NCBI GenBank assembly: GCA_029977705.1 | Contig: JAPOKJ010000002.1 | Span: 1-64,000, forward strand | Direction of reading: 5' to 3' | Source of the DNA: Burkholderiales bacterium | Lineage (GTDB): Bacteria; Pseudomonadota; Gammaproteobacteria; Burkholderiales; Burkholderiaceae_E | Length of the DNA stretch: 64,000 bases | Part shown: positions 7,077 through 17,179 of the stretch, one piece after another | How positions within the stretch are numbered: the stretch's first letter is position 1 | Layout of the letters: each line of letters starts with the position of its first letter | Position numbers and translations under genes: made by a program | The notes under the pieces: generated by a model | What the model saw: only the letters and a program-made list of their open reading frames with translations | What the model was told of the DNA's origin: nothing | The model's database searches: none

Positions 7077-9176
7077 TCAAAACATCAGTTGCAGTCCCAG
7101 CCGGAGGGTACGACCGGGCAAGGGTACCCGGCCTGGCAAGGTCTGCGTCAGGATCGAGGTCGCGCTGAAGGCCAGACGATCAGTCATATTGTCCAGGCGT
7201 GCGTACCAGAGCCAGCGCGCGGGCTGGCCGCCCATGTTGCTGCGATGCTGATAGGTCAGGTTCAGATGGGCAAAGGTATAGGCTTGGGAAAGGCCGTCGG
7301 CCGGTCGGGCATAGTGATCGAGGCCAAAGCGCGCGCCCCAGCCCTGGGCCTGCTCGCCACGGGCCGCCCACACCAGGGTCGCCCCCAGCCGCAGGGGCGA
7401 CAGCCTGGGCAGTGAGGCCTGGGTGACCGTATTGATGCCACGCACCAGATCGGCACGCCATTGCAGGTCCAGGGTTTGGGGCTGATGGCTCGAGCGCAGC
7501 AGCCGCCAATTGCCCTGCAATTCCATGCCCCAGAGCCGGGCCCCGTGCTGCCGGTAGGCGTACTCGGGCAGGATCGCGGCGCCGGTCACATCATCGTGGC
7601 CATCACCATTGGCATCGACCGGATGGAGGCCGCCATCCGAGCCCCGCTGCCGGCCGGTGGCCTCGAGCGCCAGGTAGTTCTGGAATCGGCTCAGAAAGAC
7701 ATTGGCCGATGCGCGATGGCCCGTGCTCTTCCCGTCGCCGTCGCGGCCACGCCAGGCCAGACCAAGATCGAGGTTGACGGCGCGCTCCTTGCCCAGGGAC
7801 GCGTCGCCGACCTCATAGGCGGCGGTCGCCAGGTGCGGGCCGTTGGCGAACAGTTCGTAGTCCTTGGGGGCGCGCTGATTCCAGGTCAGGTTGCTGGTGA
7901 ACTGCCATCGGGCATCGAGACGCAGCAGCGCACCCAGTGCCAGGCTGGCCGGATTGAAATCACGCGTTCCGGTGACGAAGCGGGGCACGGCGGGATTGCC
8001 TTCGGAACTCACCCCCACCTGTTCGATCCGTCCCCCCATGCTCAGCTTGCCCCAGCGGTAGTTGGCCTCTTCGTAGACAAAGAGCGCGCTCTGGCGGGTG
8101 CGGGCATTGGGTGCAAAAGCCTCACTGCCTTGGGCACCGAAGCGGGACTGGTCCCACTGCAGGCCGACGACCCCTTCGAACGCTCCCCACTTGTGGTGCC
8201 GGGCCTCGAGACGGATATCGAAGCCGCGGTTGGTGAACAGCGTCCCCGGCTCCCCGGCATCGAATTCGGTATGACGATAATCGCTGTGATTGGCCTGCAG
8301 CTTGATGTCACGCCAGAGGCCTCCCAGCCGCATCAAACCCTCCAGCGACCAGCGCTGGCTGCGCATCTCGAGGCTGACCTCATCCTCGGCGACCGAGCCA
8401 TAGCTCGAACGGTACTCGCTGACCGAAGCCCCCATGTAACCGCGATCAAAAAAGACCGTACCCCCTAGCGCGCCGCCCTGGGAACTGGCCGCCGAATTGC
8501 AGATGCGGTAGGCGATTGCCGGCGAACGCGGATTGAGGCAAGGCAAGGCCACCGGCACCGATACGTCCGAGCTTTGGCGGGCATGGATATCGGCGTGGAA
8601 AGCGTAGCGGCCATTGCCGGCCTCAAACACCGCTGCGCCATTGCGGCCGCGATCGCCGCTGGCAATGCTCAGGTCGGTGCGTCCCTGCACACCCTGTATC
8701 GCCTCCCGGGGAATGCGCCCGTCGATGACATTGACCACGCCCCCGATGGCATTGCCGCCATAGAGCAGCGTGCCGGGCCCGCGCAGCAACTCGATACGCT
8801 CGGCGATGAGCGGGTCCGTCGCCACGGCATGGTCGTAGCTCAGGCCCGAGACATCGAGCGAGGCGCCCGAGTTGCTCAGGATGCGGATGCGGTCGCCATC
8901 CTGGCCGCGAATGATCGGGCGACTGGCCTGGGGGCCGAAATAGGTACTGCTGACACCGGGCTCACCGCTCAGGGTTTCGCCCAGACTGCTGCGTGAGCGC
9001 AGCACGAGGCCCGCGCCGGACAACTGGGACGAAGGCGACACGAACTCGTTGGAGCGCAGGGGGCTGGCGGTGATATTGACATCTTCCAGGGCGCTCTGGG
9101 CGCGGACTGGCGAGGAGACGGCGAAGGTGGAGGCGATGGCCCAGGCCATCGCAGAAAGCTGCGGGGAAGGTTTCAT
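7077..9176 (-). CDS. ZnuD-like TonB-dependent receptor
   Basis: The protein is a TonB-dependent receptor of about 699 residues with signal peptide (ending SSPVRA), a plug domain (IIRGQDGDRIRILSN, ELLRGPGTLLYGGNAIGG) and a barrel ending LQLMF. The barrel segment RAPKDYELFANGPHLATAAYE, with its ARGPHLAT-type core, is characteristic of the ZnuD zinc/haem receptor family as I know it. An external loop contains two cysteines near an Ile-Cys-Asn segment, also typical of ZnuD. An alternative ATG at 9239 overlaps the stop of the upstream gene (TGATG) and suggests translational coupling, but it would put a 21-residue basic stretch before the signal peptide. Zinc import under Zur control is the expected role. 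Confidence 0.8.
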   Translation of the reverse strand: MKPSPQLSAMAWAIASTFAVSSPVRAQSALEDVNITASPLRSNEFVSPSSQLSGAGLVLRSRSSLGETLSGEPGVSSTYFGPQASRPIIRGQDGDRIRILSNSGASLDVSGLSYDHAVATDPLIAERIELLRGPGTLLYGGNAIGGVVNVIDGRIPREAIQGVQGRTDLSIASGDRGRNGAAVFEAGNGRYAFHADIHARQSSDVSVPVALPCLNPRSPAIAYRICNSAASSQGGALGGTVFFDRGYMGASVSEYRSSYGSVAEDEVSLEMRSQRWSLEGLMRLGGLWRDIKLQANHSDYRHTEFDAGEPGTLFTNRGFDIRLEARHHKWGAFEGVVGLQWDQSRFGAQGSEAFAPNARTRQSALFVYEEANYRWGKLSMGGRIEQVGVSSEGNPAVPRFVTGTRDFNPASLALGALLRLDARWQFTSNLTWNQRAPKDYELFANGPHLATAAYEVGDASLGKERAVNLDLGLAWRGRDGDGKSTGHRASANVFLSRFQNYLALEATGRQRGSDGGLHPVDANGDGHDDVTGAAILPEYAYRQHGARLWGMELQGNWRLLRSSHQPQTLDLQWRADLVRGINTVTQASLPRLSPLRLGATLVWAARGEQAQGWGARFGLDHYARPADGLSQAYTFAHLNLTYQHRSNMGGQPARWLWYARLDNMTDRLAFSATSILTQTLPGRVPLPGRTLRLGLQLMF

Positions 9177-9238
9177 GACAGAACCACAAGATGACTTCAG
9201 GAACAGCCATGGCACTGCATGGCTGCTGCGGCATGACA

Positions 9239-9667
9239 TCAGGAGGTCGTCGGCGGTCCCCGGGCCTGGAAGGCGGCGATCAGCCGGGTGCTGAGGCGCT
9301 CTTCGTGGAAATCGTTGCGCACTGGCGTCTGCGGGTCCGGCCTCAGGCTCAGGGGCACATGCAACACCAGACCATGGTCGGCCAGATGGTCGAGCAGGCG
9401 GCACTTGAAGCTGTCCTGATGCCCGGAAAACCACTCCGATGACGCGCTGCTGACCCCCTGTTCCTGGACGAGGCCGGGGCCCTGCTCGCGCAGGGTCTGA
9501 GCCTCTGCCGCAGGGGCCAAACGGCCCACCGGCAGGCCATGACTGATGCCGTGCACCAGGGCCAGGGACTGCACGAAGAACATGGCCGCACACAGCCAAA
9601 GACGCCAACCCAGAGGCAAGCGTCCTTTGCAGACGGTGGTGATTCGCGGGGACATGGGACGGGACAT
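9239..9667 (-). CDS. Small exported His/Cys-containing protein upstream of ZnuD-like receptor
   Basis: The 142-residue protein has one N-terminal hydrophobic segment (residues about 18-35) followed by potential metal ligands: HGISHG, then SGHQDSFKCRLLDHLADHG. Similar short proteins, often annotated DUF2946 or hypothetical, precede zinc-receptor genes in other betaproteobacteria, so a periplasmic zinc-handling role is plausible. The stop overlaps a candidate start of the receptor gene, indicating one operon. A second in-frame ATG at 9655 is possible; neither has a strong ribosome site. The assignment to a named family is uncertain. Confidence 0.6.
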   Translation of the reverse strand: MSRPMSPRITTVCKGRLPLGWRLWLCAAMFFVQSLALVHGISHGLPVGRLAPAAEAQTLREQGPGLVQEQGVSSASSEWFSGHQDSFKCRLLDHLADHGLVLHVPLSLRPDPQTPVRNDFHEERLSTRLIAAFQARGPPTTS

Positions 9668-9668
9668 C

Positions 9669-9688
9669 GTTATGATCTCGATCTTAGC
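9669..9688. promoter_or_regulatory. Candidate Zur/Fur-type operator
   Basis: GTTATGAT-CTCG-ATCTTAGC is an imperfect inverted repeat, with 6 of 8 arm positions pairing, in the 45-bp gap between the divergent zinc-type operon and the repeat-protein gene. AT-rich palindromes of the GTTATnnTATAAC kind are typical Zur sites. Position and neighbours fit; the match is partial. Confidence 0.35.
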
Positions 9689-9712
9689 AAACTCAACCTG
9701 CCTCTGGATGAC

Positions 9713-10912
9713 ATGCCCGACTCATCGCCCCTGAACCTGCTGCAACGGATGCTGGCAGCCCTTGTCCCGATGGCCGCGCTGCTGTCGGGCACTGCAGCCC
9801 TGGCCCAGGTCCAGGACTGTGAGGTCAATGGCAGGGCCATCAATCTGGCCAGCGGCCAGAGCACTGCCGGTGTCACCGGCCTGATGCGCTGCGTCGATCG
9901 ACGCAGCGGCGAGATCCGGCGCGAGCAGGCGCTGCAGGACGGCCGCTTCATCGGCCTGGTGCGCTTCTACGAAAAAGGCAAACGGGTCAGCGAGCATCAC
10001 GTCAATGAACGTGGCAACAAGGAGGGCGCAGCCCGCACCTGGACCCGCACCGGCACCCTGCTTTCCCGGGAAACATTCCGCAACGGCGCCACCCTGGGTC
10101 CGCAGGTTTTCTTCCACGAAAACGGGGAGTTGCGCCGGCTCAGTATCTTCGAACTGCGCAGCGACGTGCCCGCCGATTCATCCTTTCTCAATACCGAGGA
10201 AATCGCCAGCGCCGAATGGGGCCAGGACGGCAAGCTGGCCAACCTGCGCTGTGCCCGCAGACCGGTCATGCGCATCGAAGGCTTTGACGATACCCGCCTG
10301 TGCGGCTTTGGCGGCGAGAGCCGGGTCAACCTTTACGCACGTGGCATCCAGGGCGAGGTGCGGACCTTTCGGGACGGCCAGATCATCGAACGCCTGATCT
10401 TGAACCCGGACGGTCAGACCCGCAGCACCTGGGTCCTCAAGGAGGGCAGGATCACCGAGCGGCAATTCAGCAACGCCGGCAAGCTGGTCAAGGAATTTGT
10501 CTCGGTACAGGCGGAGCGAGGCAGCATCAGGGAGATCGAGCGCGATTATCACGACTCGGGGCAACTCGTGCTCGAGCGGCGCTGGCTCAGGGGACAACTG
10601 AGTGCGGAATGGCGTTGGTACCTGAACGGTCAGCCCAGTCAGCAGATCGATTACAACGGCAATGCGTCGGCGCGACGCGAGTATTTCGACAATGGACAAT
10701 TGAGCGCAGAGGGCCGCTTCATCAATGATCGTCTGGGTCGCAGGCCCGTGGGCGAACACAGGAGCTGGGACGAGGCTGGCCGCCTGAGGCTGCAACTCAG
10801 TCACGACGAGCAGGGGCGCCTCGAGCGGGACCGCCGTTGGGACGAGAAGGGCCAGCCGACCCGCGATGAGCAGGTCTTCGAGGACGGCTCCCGAAAGGCC
10901 TACGCGCGCTGA
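9713..10912 (+). CDS. Exported YwqK/MORN-variant repeat protein
   Basis: From the ATG at 9713 the protein has about 399 residues and begins with a signal peptide (LAALVPMAALLSGTAALAQ). The rest consists of short repeats built around Tyr/Phe-x-Asn-Gly-x-Leu and Trp-x-x-x-Gly, for example YHDSGQL, YLNGQPSQQ and YFDNGQLSAEG. This is the pattern of the YwqK antitoxin/MORN-variant family. Exported members are common in proteobacteria and rarely characterised. No toxin gene sits nearby, so a toxin-antitoxin role is not supported here. It is divergent from the zinc-type operon and could share its operator. Confidence 0.7.
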   Translation: MPDSSPLNLLQRMLAALVPMAALLSGTAALAQVQDCEVNGRAINLASGQSTAGVTGLMRCVDRRSGEIRREQALQDGRFIGLVRFYEKGKRVSEHHVNERGNKEGAARTWTRTGTLLSRETFRNGATLGPQVFFHENGELRRLSIFELRSDVPADSSFLNTEEIASAEWGQDGKLANLRCARRPVMRIEGFDDTRLCGFGGESRVNLYARGIQGEVRTFRDGQIIERLILNPDGQTRSTWVLKEGRITERQFSNAGKLVKEFVSVQAERGSIREIERDYHDSGQLVLERRWLRGQLSAEWRWYLNGQPSQQIDYNGNASARREYFDNGQLSAEGRFINDRLGRRPVGEHRSWDEAGRLRLQLSHDEQGRLERDRRWDEKGQPTRDEQVFEDGSRKAYAR

Positions 10913-10923
10913 AGCGCGGGCCC

Positions 10924-12297
10924 TCAGCTGTCGCCGCGGGCCACCGCGCGATGCCCCTTCAACCAGGCTTCACGACGCTCGAAAAGCCCCGGCACCGCCG
11001 CATTGGCCTCGGCAATCAGGCTTTCGATGCGGGCCGTCCTGAGCCGACCCCCTTCAACCAGGACTTGCCCGGCCACCATGGTCATGTCGACATCGCCGCC
11101 CTGCACGGCATGCACCAGATTGTGGTGCAGGTTCAGGTAGCGGCCGGTGAGCAGCGGGGTCATGCGCGGCGTATCGGTGCGCACGGCCACGATGTCGGCC
11201 TGCTTGCCCGGCTCCAGGCTGCCGATGCGCTGCTCCAGACCGAGGGTTTGAGCGCCCCCCATGGTGGCCATCCAGCAGACCTGCCAGGAGTCGAGTGCTG
11301 CGGCATTCATCGATGACACCTTGGTCAGCAGCGAGGCGAACTTCATCTCCTCGAACATGTCCAGGTTGTTGTTTTCCTTCTCGCCGTCAGTCCCCAGGCC
11401 CACCGGAACCCCGGCGGCAAGCAGCTTTTCGATCGGAGCCACGCCGCTGGCCAGCTTCATGTTGCTGGTCGGGTTGTGGATCACCCCGACGTTGCCGCGT
11501 GCCGCCAGCAAGGCGATTTCGCTGTCGTCAAGCCAGCAGCCGTGGGCCAGCATGACGCGGGGCGCATCGAGCAGGCCAAACTTCTCGAGCGCCTGGGCCG
11601 GTCGCAGGCCATAACGCTTGAGCGTCTCGGTCACATCCACCTGACTTTCGTTGCTGTGGGTATGCAGCCCTACGCCGTGGGCCCTGCAGATCGCTGTCGC
11701 CCGCTGCCAGGCCTCGGGCACCGCATAGAACATGTGCTCGAGACCCACCCAGACCTGAATCCGCCCCTGTGCCTGGCCATGCCAGCCTTGGATCAAGGCC
11801 TCGTTGCTGTCCAGGGTCTCGAAGTAGTCGTGATCAGGATGCTCGGCCACATACGGCACCAGGACTGCGCGAATGCCCAGGTCGCGGGCGGCACGGGCAC
11901 TGCCTTCCATGAATCGCCACATGTCCACCACCGTGGTGGTGCCCGACAGCAGGGCCTCGGCATAGCACAGGCGCGAGGCGATCTCGGCATCGCGGGCGCT
12001 GAGCACGCGGTGCATCGGATCGATGAACTCCTGCAGCCACTGCCAGACCGGCAGGCCCTCGGCCGTGCCGCGCAACAGGCCGGAATGGCAGTGCGCGTTG
12101 ATCAGGCCCGGCATGAGCAGGCGGCCGGGAAAGGCCTGGACCGAGACCTCGGCATGGCGGGCAAGCAGATCGGCGCCCTCGCCGACTTCGAGAATCTGGC
12201 CGCTGCCGGTATCGACCAGCACCGCGCCATCCTCGATCACCTTGTGGTCGGAGGTCATGGGCACGACGTGGTCGGCCCGCAAGAGCAGCTTGGACAT
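10924..12297 (-). CDS. TRZ/ATZ-type amidohydrolase (cytosine/adenosine-deaminase superfamily)
   Basis: The 457-residue protein shows the metal-binding set of the superfamily: NAHCHSG (HxH) at about residue 68, GLHTHSNES at about 221, a LAHG segment, and GTDG with the metal-binding Asp at about 311. The N- and C-terminal parts (EDGAVLV, GKQADIVAVRTD) form the usual composite beta-sandwich. Family members deaminate or dechlorinate nitrogen heterocycles, such as SAH/MTA or 8-oxoguanine deaminases. The exact substrate cannot be told. It lies alone, minus strand, between the repeat-protein gene (convergent) and three tRNA genes. Confidence 0.85.
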   Translation of the reverse strand: MSKLLLRADHVVPMTSDHKVIEDGAVLVDTGSGQILEVGEGADLLARHAEVSVQAFPGRLLMPGLINAHCHSGLLRGTAEGLPVWQWLQEFIDPMHRVLSARDAEIASRLCYAEALLSGTTTVVDMWRFMEGSARAARDLGIRAVLVPYVAEHPDHDYFETLDSNEALIQGWHGQAQGRIQVWVGLEHMFYAVPEAWQRATAICRAHGVGLHTHSNESQVDVTETLKRYGLRPAQALEKFGLLDAPRVMLAHGCWLDDSEIALLAARGNVGVIHNPTSNMKLASGVAPIEKLLAAGVPVGLGTDGEKENNNLDMFEEMKFASLLTKVSSMNAAALDSWQVCWMATMGGAQTLGLEQRIGSLEPGKQADIVAVRTDTPRMTPLLTGRYLNLHHNLVHAVQGGDVDMTMVAGQVLVEGGRLRTARIESLIAEANAAVPGLFERREAWLKGHRAVARGDS

Positions 12298-12397
12298 GTA
12301 TCACTCCCTCTCGTGTTTCCTGTCCGCAAGAATACCGCGCTGAACGCGGCGGGTCGGCCGGTTCAGGGGGAATGATGCGGTTCGGGGGAGAAAGGGT

Positions 12398-12474
12398 TGG
12401 GGTGGCTGATGGGGCTCGAACCCACGACAACTGGAATCACAATCCAGGGCTCTACCAACTGAGCTACAGCCACC
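12398..12474 (-). tRNA. tRNA-His (GTG)
   Basis: The minus strand folds as a 77-nt cloverleaf with anticodon GTG in the loop TTGTGAT, the extra 5' G typical of tRNA-His, and an encoded CCA end. It is nearly identical to E. coli hisR from memory. Confidence 0.97.
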
Positions 12475-12486
12475 ACCGTGAAAACT

Positions 12487-12563
<77 letters not shown>

Positions 12564-12677
12564 AGGCGACGCAGGATGCGAGTATCTGGCACGTTTTGGC
12601 CGTTGCCGGCCTTCGCACGGTGCGCGAGGCATGAATTCTAACCGAAAAACGGCTGGAAGGCCTGCATCGCGCTGCAT

Positions 12678-12754
12678 TGGTCGGGGTGAGAGGATTCGAA
12701 CCTCCGGCCTCCTGCTCCCAAAGCAGGCGCTATACCAGGCTAAGCTACACCCCG
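12678..12754 (-). tRNA. tRNA-Pro (TGG)
   Basis: The minus strand folds as a 77-nt cloverleaf with acceptor CGGGGTG/CACCCCG, anticodon TGG in the loop TTTGGGA, and encoded CCA. It is first in the order Pro-Arg-His. A TAGAAT hexamer on the minus strand (12772-12767) lies 12 bp before it and may be the -10 box of the tRNA promoter. Confidence 0.97.
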
Positions 12755-12779
12755 GGCAAGGGCGCGATTCTATCCGATT

Positions 12780-14111
12780 TCAGGCGATCGCGGAAACAAG
12801 CCGCTCGGCGCAGCGCTGCGCCAGGTCGTCATTGTCGGCCTCGACCATGACACGCAACAGGGGCTCGGTGCCAGAAGCTCGGATGAGCACGCGACCGCCG
12901 CCGCCCAAGGCCTGCTCGACTTCGGATTGCGCCTTTTTCAGGGCTTCGCTGGCTTGCCAGTCAAAGCCCTTGCCGACCTTCACATTGATCAACTTCTGGG
13001 GCAGAAGCGTCAGCCCATTGACCAGGCCGGCCAGGGGCTTGCCGCTTCTGCACATCGAGGCCAGCACCTGAAGGGCGCTGACCGTGGCATCGCCCGTGCT
13101 GTGGCAGTCCAGACAGATCAGATGGCCGGATCCCTCACCCCCAAACAGCCAGCCCTTCTCCTTGAGCATCTCGAGCACATAGCGGTCACCCACCTTGGCG
13201 CGCGCAAAGCCGATGCCGGCATCGGCGAAGGCCTTCTCGAGGGCGAAATTGGTCATCAGGGTACCGACGGCCCCCGCCACCGGCGACACGCCGTGGCGGT
13301 CCATGACGATGGCATAGAGCAGCTCGTCGCCGTTGTAGATGCGGCCATCGGCATCGATCATGATCAGGCGGTCGGCATCCCCATCCATCGCGATGCCGAT
13401 GTCGGCATGGTGGGCCACCACCGCTTCCTGGGCGACCTCGGGATGGGTCGCCCCGGCGCGCAGGTTGATGTTGAAGCCGTCGGGAGCGTGATTGATCGGG
13501 ATCACCTCGGCGCCCAGCTCATGAAACACGGCCGGCCCGGTCTGGTAAGCGGCACCATGGGCGCAATCGACGACGATGCGCAGGCCCTTCAGGTCCAGAT
13601 GTCCGGGGAAGGTCGACTTGCAAAACTCGATATAGCGGCCCGCCGCATCCTCGACACGGCGAACCTTGCCCAGCTTGTACGAGTCCACGCACTCCATCGG
13701 CTTTTCAAGCTCGGCCTCGATCTGCGACTCGATCGCGTCATCGAGCTTGTTGCCATCGTGGGCAAAGAACTTGATGCCGTTGTCATCAAAGGGGTTGTGC
13801 GAAGCGCTGATCACGACACCGGCCGACAGCCGGAGCGCACGCGTCAGGTAAGCCACGCCAGGTGTGGGCAGGGGACCGCACATGTGCACATCGACCCCGG
13901 CGGCACTGAAACCAGCCTCCAGGGAGGACTCGAGCAGATAGCCGGATACCCGCGTGTCCTTGGCGATGAGCACCGAGGGGCGGCCACCCTTGCGTCGCAT
14001 GGCCAGCACCTTGCCTGCCGCAAAGCCGAGGCGCATCACGAAATCAGGGGTGATGGGAAAGGTGCCCACCTTGCCCCGAATACCGTCCGTGCCGAAATAT
14101 TTGCGTGCCAT
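12780..14111 (-). CDS. glmM: Phosphoglucosamine mutase
   Basis: The 443-residue protein (usual length about 445) converts glucosamine-6-phosphate to glucosamine-1-phosphate for peptidoglycan and LPS precursors. It has the family start [11 protein letters not shown], the phosphoserine loop SASHNP (Ser104), the metal site DGDADR and the C-terminal sugar-phosphate loop RASGTEP. The start at 14111 has an AGGA site about 8 bp upstream. It follows folP with a 31-bp gap, the common folP-glmM arrangement, and is followed by the three tRNA genes. Confidence 0.97.
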   Translation of the reverse strand: MARKYFGTDGIRGKVGTFPITPDFVMRLGFAAGKVLAMRRKGGRPSVLIAKDTRVSGYLLESSLEAGFSAAGVDVHMCGPLPTPGVAYLTRALRLSAGVVISASHNPFDDNGIKFFAHDGNKLDDAIESQIEAELEKPMECVDSYKLGKVRRVEDAAGRYIEFCKSTFPGHLDLKGLRIVVDCAHGAAYQTGPAVFHELGAEVIPINHAPDGFNINLRAGATHPEVAQEAVVAHHADIGIAMDGDADRLIMIDADGRIYNGDELLYAIVMDRHGVSPVAGAVGTLMTNFALEKAFADAGIGFARAKVGDRYVLEMLKEKGWLFGGEGSGHLICLDCHSTGDATVSALQVLASMCRSGKPLAGLVNGLTLLPQKLINVKVGKGFDWQASEALKKAQSEVEQALGGGGRVLIRASGTEPLLRVMVEADNDDLAQRCAERLVSAIA

Positions 14112-14142
14112 GCTTGCTGTCCTATTGTTGCCGCGAGCGTCT

Positions 14143-15036
14143 TCAAACGGGCTCGGAAAAAGCGTGCCAGACCCTGAGGGCGTCAACCGTCGCGGCCACG
14201 TCATGGACGCGCAGAAGTTGCGCCCCGCTGCGCACCGCCGCCAGTGCCGCCGCCAGACTGCCTGCCAGTCGCTCCTGCACCGGCCGGCCGGTCAGTGCGC
14301 CCAGCACCGATTTGCGCGAGATGCCGATCAGCACCGGCATCCCCAGGTCGCACACACGCCCGAGCCGGCGCATGAGGGCCTGATTGTGTTCCAGGGTCTT
14401 GCCAAAGCCAATCCCCGGATCGAGGATGATTTGATCCAGCGCAAGTCCTTGTCCGACCAGTTCCCGAGCCTGAGTCTGCAGGAAGCCCCTCACCTGCTCG
14501 ACCGGATCCCGATAAGTGGGGTTTTCCTGCATGGTCAGCGGATCGCCTTGCATGTGCATCAGACACAGACCGGTCCGATGCTGGCGCATCTGCGCCAGAA
14601 GGTCGGCATGGCCTGAAGGGTCGGCCGTCACCGAGCGCATGCCCTCGACATCATTGATCAGATCGGCCCCGGCGGCCAGCACCTGCCGCATCACCTCGGG
14701 CTTGCGGGTGTCGACCGAGACGGCAGCCGGGGCTCCGCGAAGTGCCTCGATCACCGGTAAAAGGCGCTCCAGTTCCTCATCGATGCTGGCGGGCTGTGCG
14801 CCCGGGCGGGTGGACTCGGCCCCCAGATCGAGGATGTCCGCCCCCTGTGCCATGAGCTGTTCGGCATGGGCCAGCGCGGCATCCCGGGACAGGTAACGGC
14901 CGCCATCGGAGAAGGAATCCGGCGTGAGGTTGACGATCCCCATGACCAAGACCCGTCCAGAGGACAGGTCGAATTGAAAACGCCCGCAGCGCAGGCTGCG
15001 GGCGCGGGGATGTGGGGCACGTGCGATCAAGGGCAT
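14143..15036 (-). CDS. folP: Dihydropteroate synthase
   Basis: The protein of 297 residues from the start at 15036 joins p-aminobenzoate to hydroxymethyl-dihydropterin diphosphate in folate synthesis. Landmarks are [26 protein letters not shown], a DVEG strand and DPGIGFGK. The start is the first in-frame ATG after the ftsH stop, 26 bp away, without a clear ribosome site, so the N-terminus is less certain than the rest. It is in an operon with ftsH upstream and glmM downstream. Confidence 0.96.
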   Translation of the reverse strand: MPLIARAPHPRARSLRCGRFQFDLSSGRVLVMGIVNLTPDSFSDGGRYLSRDAALAHAEQLMAQGADILDLGAESTRPGAQPASIDEELERLLPVIEALRGAPAAVSVDTRKPEVMRQVLAAGADLINDVEGMRSVTADPSGHADLLAQMRQHRTGLCLMHMQGDPLTMQENPTYRDPVEQVRGFLQTQARELVGQGLALDQIILDPGIGFGKTLEHNQALMRRLGRVCDLGMPVLIGISRKSVLGALTGRPVQERLAGSLAAALAAVRSGAQLLRVHDVAATVDALRVWHAFSEPV

Positions 15037-15062
15037 GCACCAGCACCGGGCTGGCCATCGAC

Positions 15063-16979
15063 TCAGGGCGCAGCGCCACCGACTGCGGGATCTTCGCTGG
15101 GCTTGCCAGAAGGCGCGGTGCTGCTCGGTGCCGGCGCCGAACCTCCGCCTGAGGAGGACGAACTGCCGCTCTGCTTGGGCGGCCTTGGCGGGCGGCCCTG
15201 CATGATGTCCTCGATCTGCTCGGCATCGATGGTTTCCCATTCAAGCAGGGCCTTGGCCATGGCATGCATCTTGTCGGCATGTTCCTCGATCAGGCGACGG
15301 GCCAGCGCATACTGCTGGTCGATGATGCGACGGATCTCCTGATCCACGACCTGCATCGTCGCTTCGGACACATTGTTGGTCTTGGTCACCGAGCGGCCGA
15401 GGAAAACCTCGCCCTCGTTCTCCGCGTAGACCATCGGGCCCATCACATCACTCATGCCATAGCGGGTGACCATGTCGCGAGCCATCTGAGTGGCACGCTC
15501 GAAATCATTGGAGGCACCGGTGGTCATCTGGTTCATGAACACCTCTTCGGCAATACGGCCACCGAAGAGCATCGCGATCTTGTTGAGCATGTACTCGCGG
15601 TCGTAGCTGTACTTGTCCTTCTCGGGCAGGGACATGGTCACGCCCAGGGCACGGCCGCGCGGAATGATGGTGACCTTGTGGACCGGATCGGACTTGGGCA
15701 GCAGCTTGCCGATCAGGGCATGCCCCGCCTCGTGATAGGCCGTGTTGCGACGCTCTTCCTCGTCCATGACCATCGAGCGGCGCTCGGCGCCCATGATGAT
15801 CTTGTCCTTGGCTTTCTCGAAATCGAGCATCTCGACCAGGCGGCCATTGCGGCGGGCCGCAAACAGGGCAGCCTCGTTGACCAGGTTGGCCAGATCGGCG
15901 CCAGAAAAGCCAGGCGTACCGCGGGCAATGATGTCGGCCTTGACGTCGGTCGCCATCGGGATCTTGCGCATGTGCACATTCAGGATCTGCTCGCGGCCGC
16001 GGATGTCGGGCAGCGGCACCACCACCTGGCGGTCGAAGCGACCTGGGCGCAGCAAGGCGGGATCGAGCACGTCCGGACGGTTGGTTGCGGCAATGACGAT
16101 CACGCCCTGCCCGGTCTCGAAACCATCCATCTCGACCAGCATCTGGTTGAGGGTCTGCTCGCGTTCATCGTTGCCACCGCCAAGGCCGGCGCCGCGCTGG
16201 CGGCCGACCGCGTCGATCTCGTCAATGAAGATGATGCAGGGGGCGTGCTTCTTGGCGTTCTCGAACATGTCGCGGACACGGGCAGCACCCACCCCGACGA
16301 ACATCTCGACGAAATCGGAACCCGAGATCGAGAAGAACGGCACCTTGGCCTCGCCGGCAATCGCCCGGGCGAGGAGGGTCTTGCCCGTTCCTGGCGAGCC
16401 CACCATCAGGATGCCGCGCGGGATGCGGCCGCCAAGCTTCTGGAACTTGGAGGGATCACGCAGGAAATCGACCAGTTCCTGGACGTCTTCCTTGGCCTCG
16501 TCGCATCCGGCCACATCGGCGAAGGTGACGTTGTTGTTGGCCTCGTCGAGCATGCGCGCCTTGGACTTGCCGAAGGAGAAGGCACCGCCACGTCCGCCGC
16601 CCTGCATCTGGCGCATGAAGAAGACCCAGACGCCAATCAGGAGCAGCATCGGGAACCAGGACACGAAGATGTTGAGCAGGAAGCTTTGCTCTTCCTCGGG
16701 TTTGGCGCGCACCTGGACGCCTGCCTTCATCAGGTCATCGACCATCCAGAGGTGGTTGGGCGCATAAGTGGTGATGCTCTTGCCGTCCTTGCCCTTGCCT
16801 CGGACGGTGCGGCCGACGATCTCGACTTCGTCGATCTTGCCGTCCTTGGCCTCGGCCATGAAGCTCGAGTAGCTGACCTCGTTGCCACGGGGCTGGCTTC
16901 GGTCAAACTGCTTGAAGACCGAGAAAAGCACCACCGCGATGACCACCCAGATGGCCGCTTTGGAGAAAATATTGTTCAT
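15063..16979 (-). CDS. ftsH: ATP-dependent membrane zinc protease FtsH
   Basis: The 638-residue protein has two N-terminal membrane segments (residues about 8-26 and 100-122) with a periplasmic domain between. An AAA+ domain follows (Walker A GSPGTGKT with Lys200, Walker B IIFIDEID, second region of homology RPGRFD), then a zinc-protease domain with HEAGH (His416, Glu417, His420). The second residue of the Walker A loop is Ser where Pro is usual, which should not matter. It degrades membrane and unstable regulatory proteins. The Ser/Gly/Pro-rich C-terminus is ordinary. rlmE precedes it, as in E. coli. Confidence 0.98.
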   Translation of the reverse strand: MNNIFSKAAIWVVIAVVLFSVFKQFDRSQPRGNEVSYSSFMAEAKDGKIDEVEIVGRTVRGKGKDGKSITTYAPNHLWMVDDLMKAGVQVRAKPEEEQSFLLNIFVSWFPMLLLIGVWVFFMRQMQGGGRGGAFSFGKSKARMLDEANNNVTFADVAGCDEAKEDVQELVDFLRDPSKFQKLGGRIPRGILMVGSPGTGKTLLARAIAGEAKVPFFSISGSDFVEMFVGVGAARVRDMFENAKKHAPCIIFIDEIDAVGRQRGAGLGGGNDEREQTLNQMLVEMDGFETGQGVIVIAATNRPDVLDPALLRPGRFDRQVVVPLPDIRGREQILNVHMRKIPMATDVKADIIARGTPGFSGADLANLVNEAALFAARRNGRLVEMLDFEKAKDKIIMGAERRSMVMDEEERRNTAYHEAGHALIGKLLPKSDPVHKVTIIPRGRALGVTMSLPEKDKYSYDREYMLNKIAMLFGGRIAEEVFMNQMTTGASNDFERATQMARDMVTRYGMSDVMGPMVYAENEGEVFLGRSVTKTNNVSEATMQVVDQEIRRIIDQQYALARRLIEEHADKMHAMAKALLEWETIDAEQIEDIMQGRPPRPPKQSGSSSSSGGGSAPAPSSTAPSGKPSEDPAVGGAAP

Positions 16980-17067
16980 TCAGATTCCCGAAGGAGAAGG
17001 GAGGCTCCCGGCGAGGGGTCGCCCCGTCGAGGGGCACTTTCCCTGATTGTAAGCCTTTGCCCCGGGA

Positions 17068-17095
17068 ATATGGTGGCATCCCTGGGCAAAACAAG
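17068..17095 (-). promoter_or_regulatory. Candidate heat-shock (sigma-32-like) promoter for ftsH
   Basis: On the minus strand, CTTGTTT (17095-17089) and CACCATAT (17075-17068) are separated by 13 bp. This resembles the sigma-32 pattern CTTGAAA / CCCCATnT, and lies about 90 bp before the ftsH start. ftsH is a heat-shock gene in E. coli. The -35 half matches only in CTTG. A sigma-70-like TACAAT lies downstream at 17051-17046. Confidence 0.35.
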
Positions 17096-17179
17096 GCTTC
17101 AATCGGGCGATTTCGGCCGTCCGGCGACGCATTGTTGCGGGCACGCGCCGCGGCCACTGGCAAGCCCCCTGCGCACCAC

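Noticed and set aside
9713-10912. Toxin-antitoxin module based on the YwqK-like repeats
   Set aside because: The protein has an export signal and there is no toxin-like neighbour.
14143-15058. A longer folP starting at the cat/ATG at 15058
   Set aside because: That ATG is in another frame and would need a frameshift; the start at 15036 keeps the full conserved protein.
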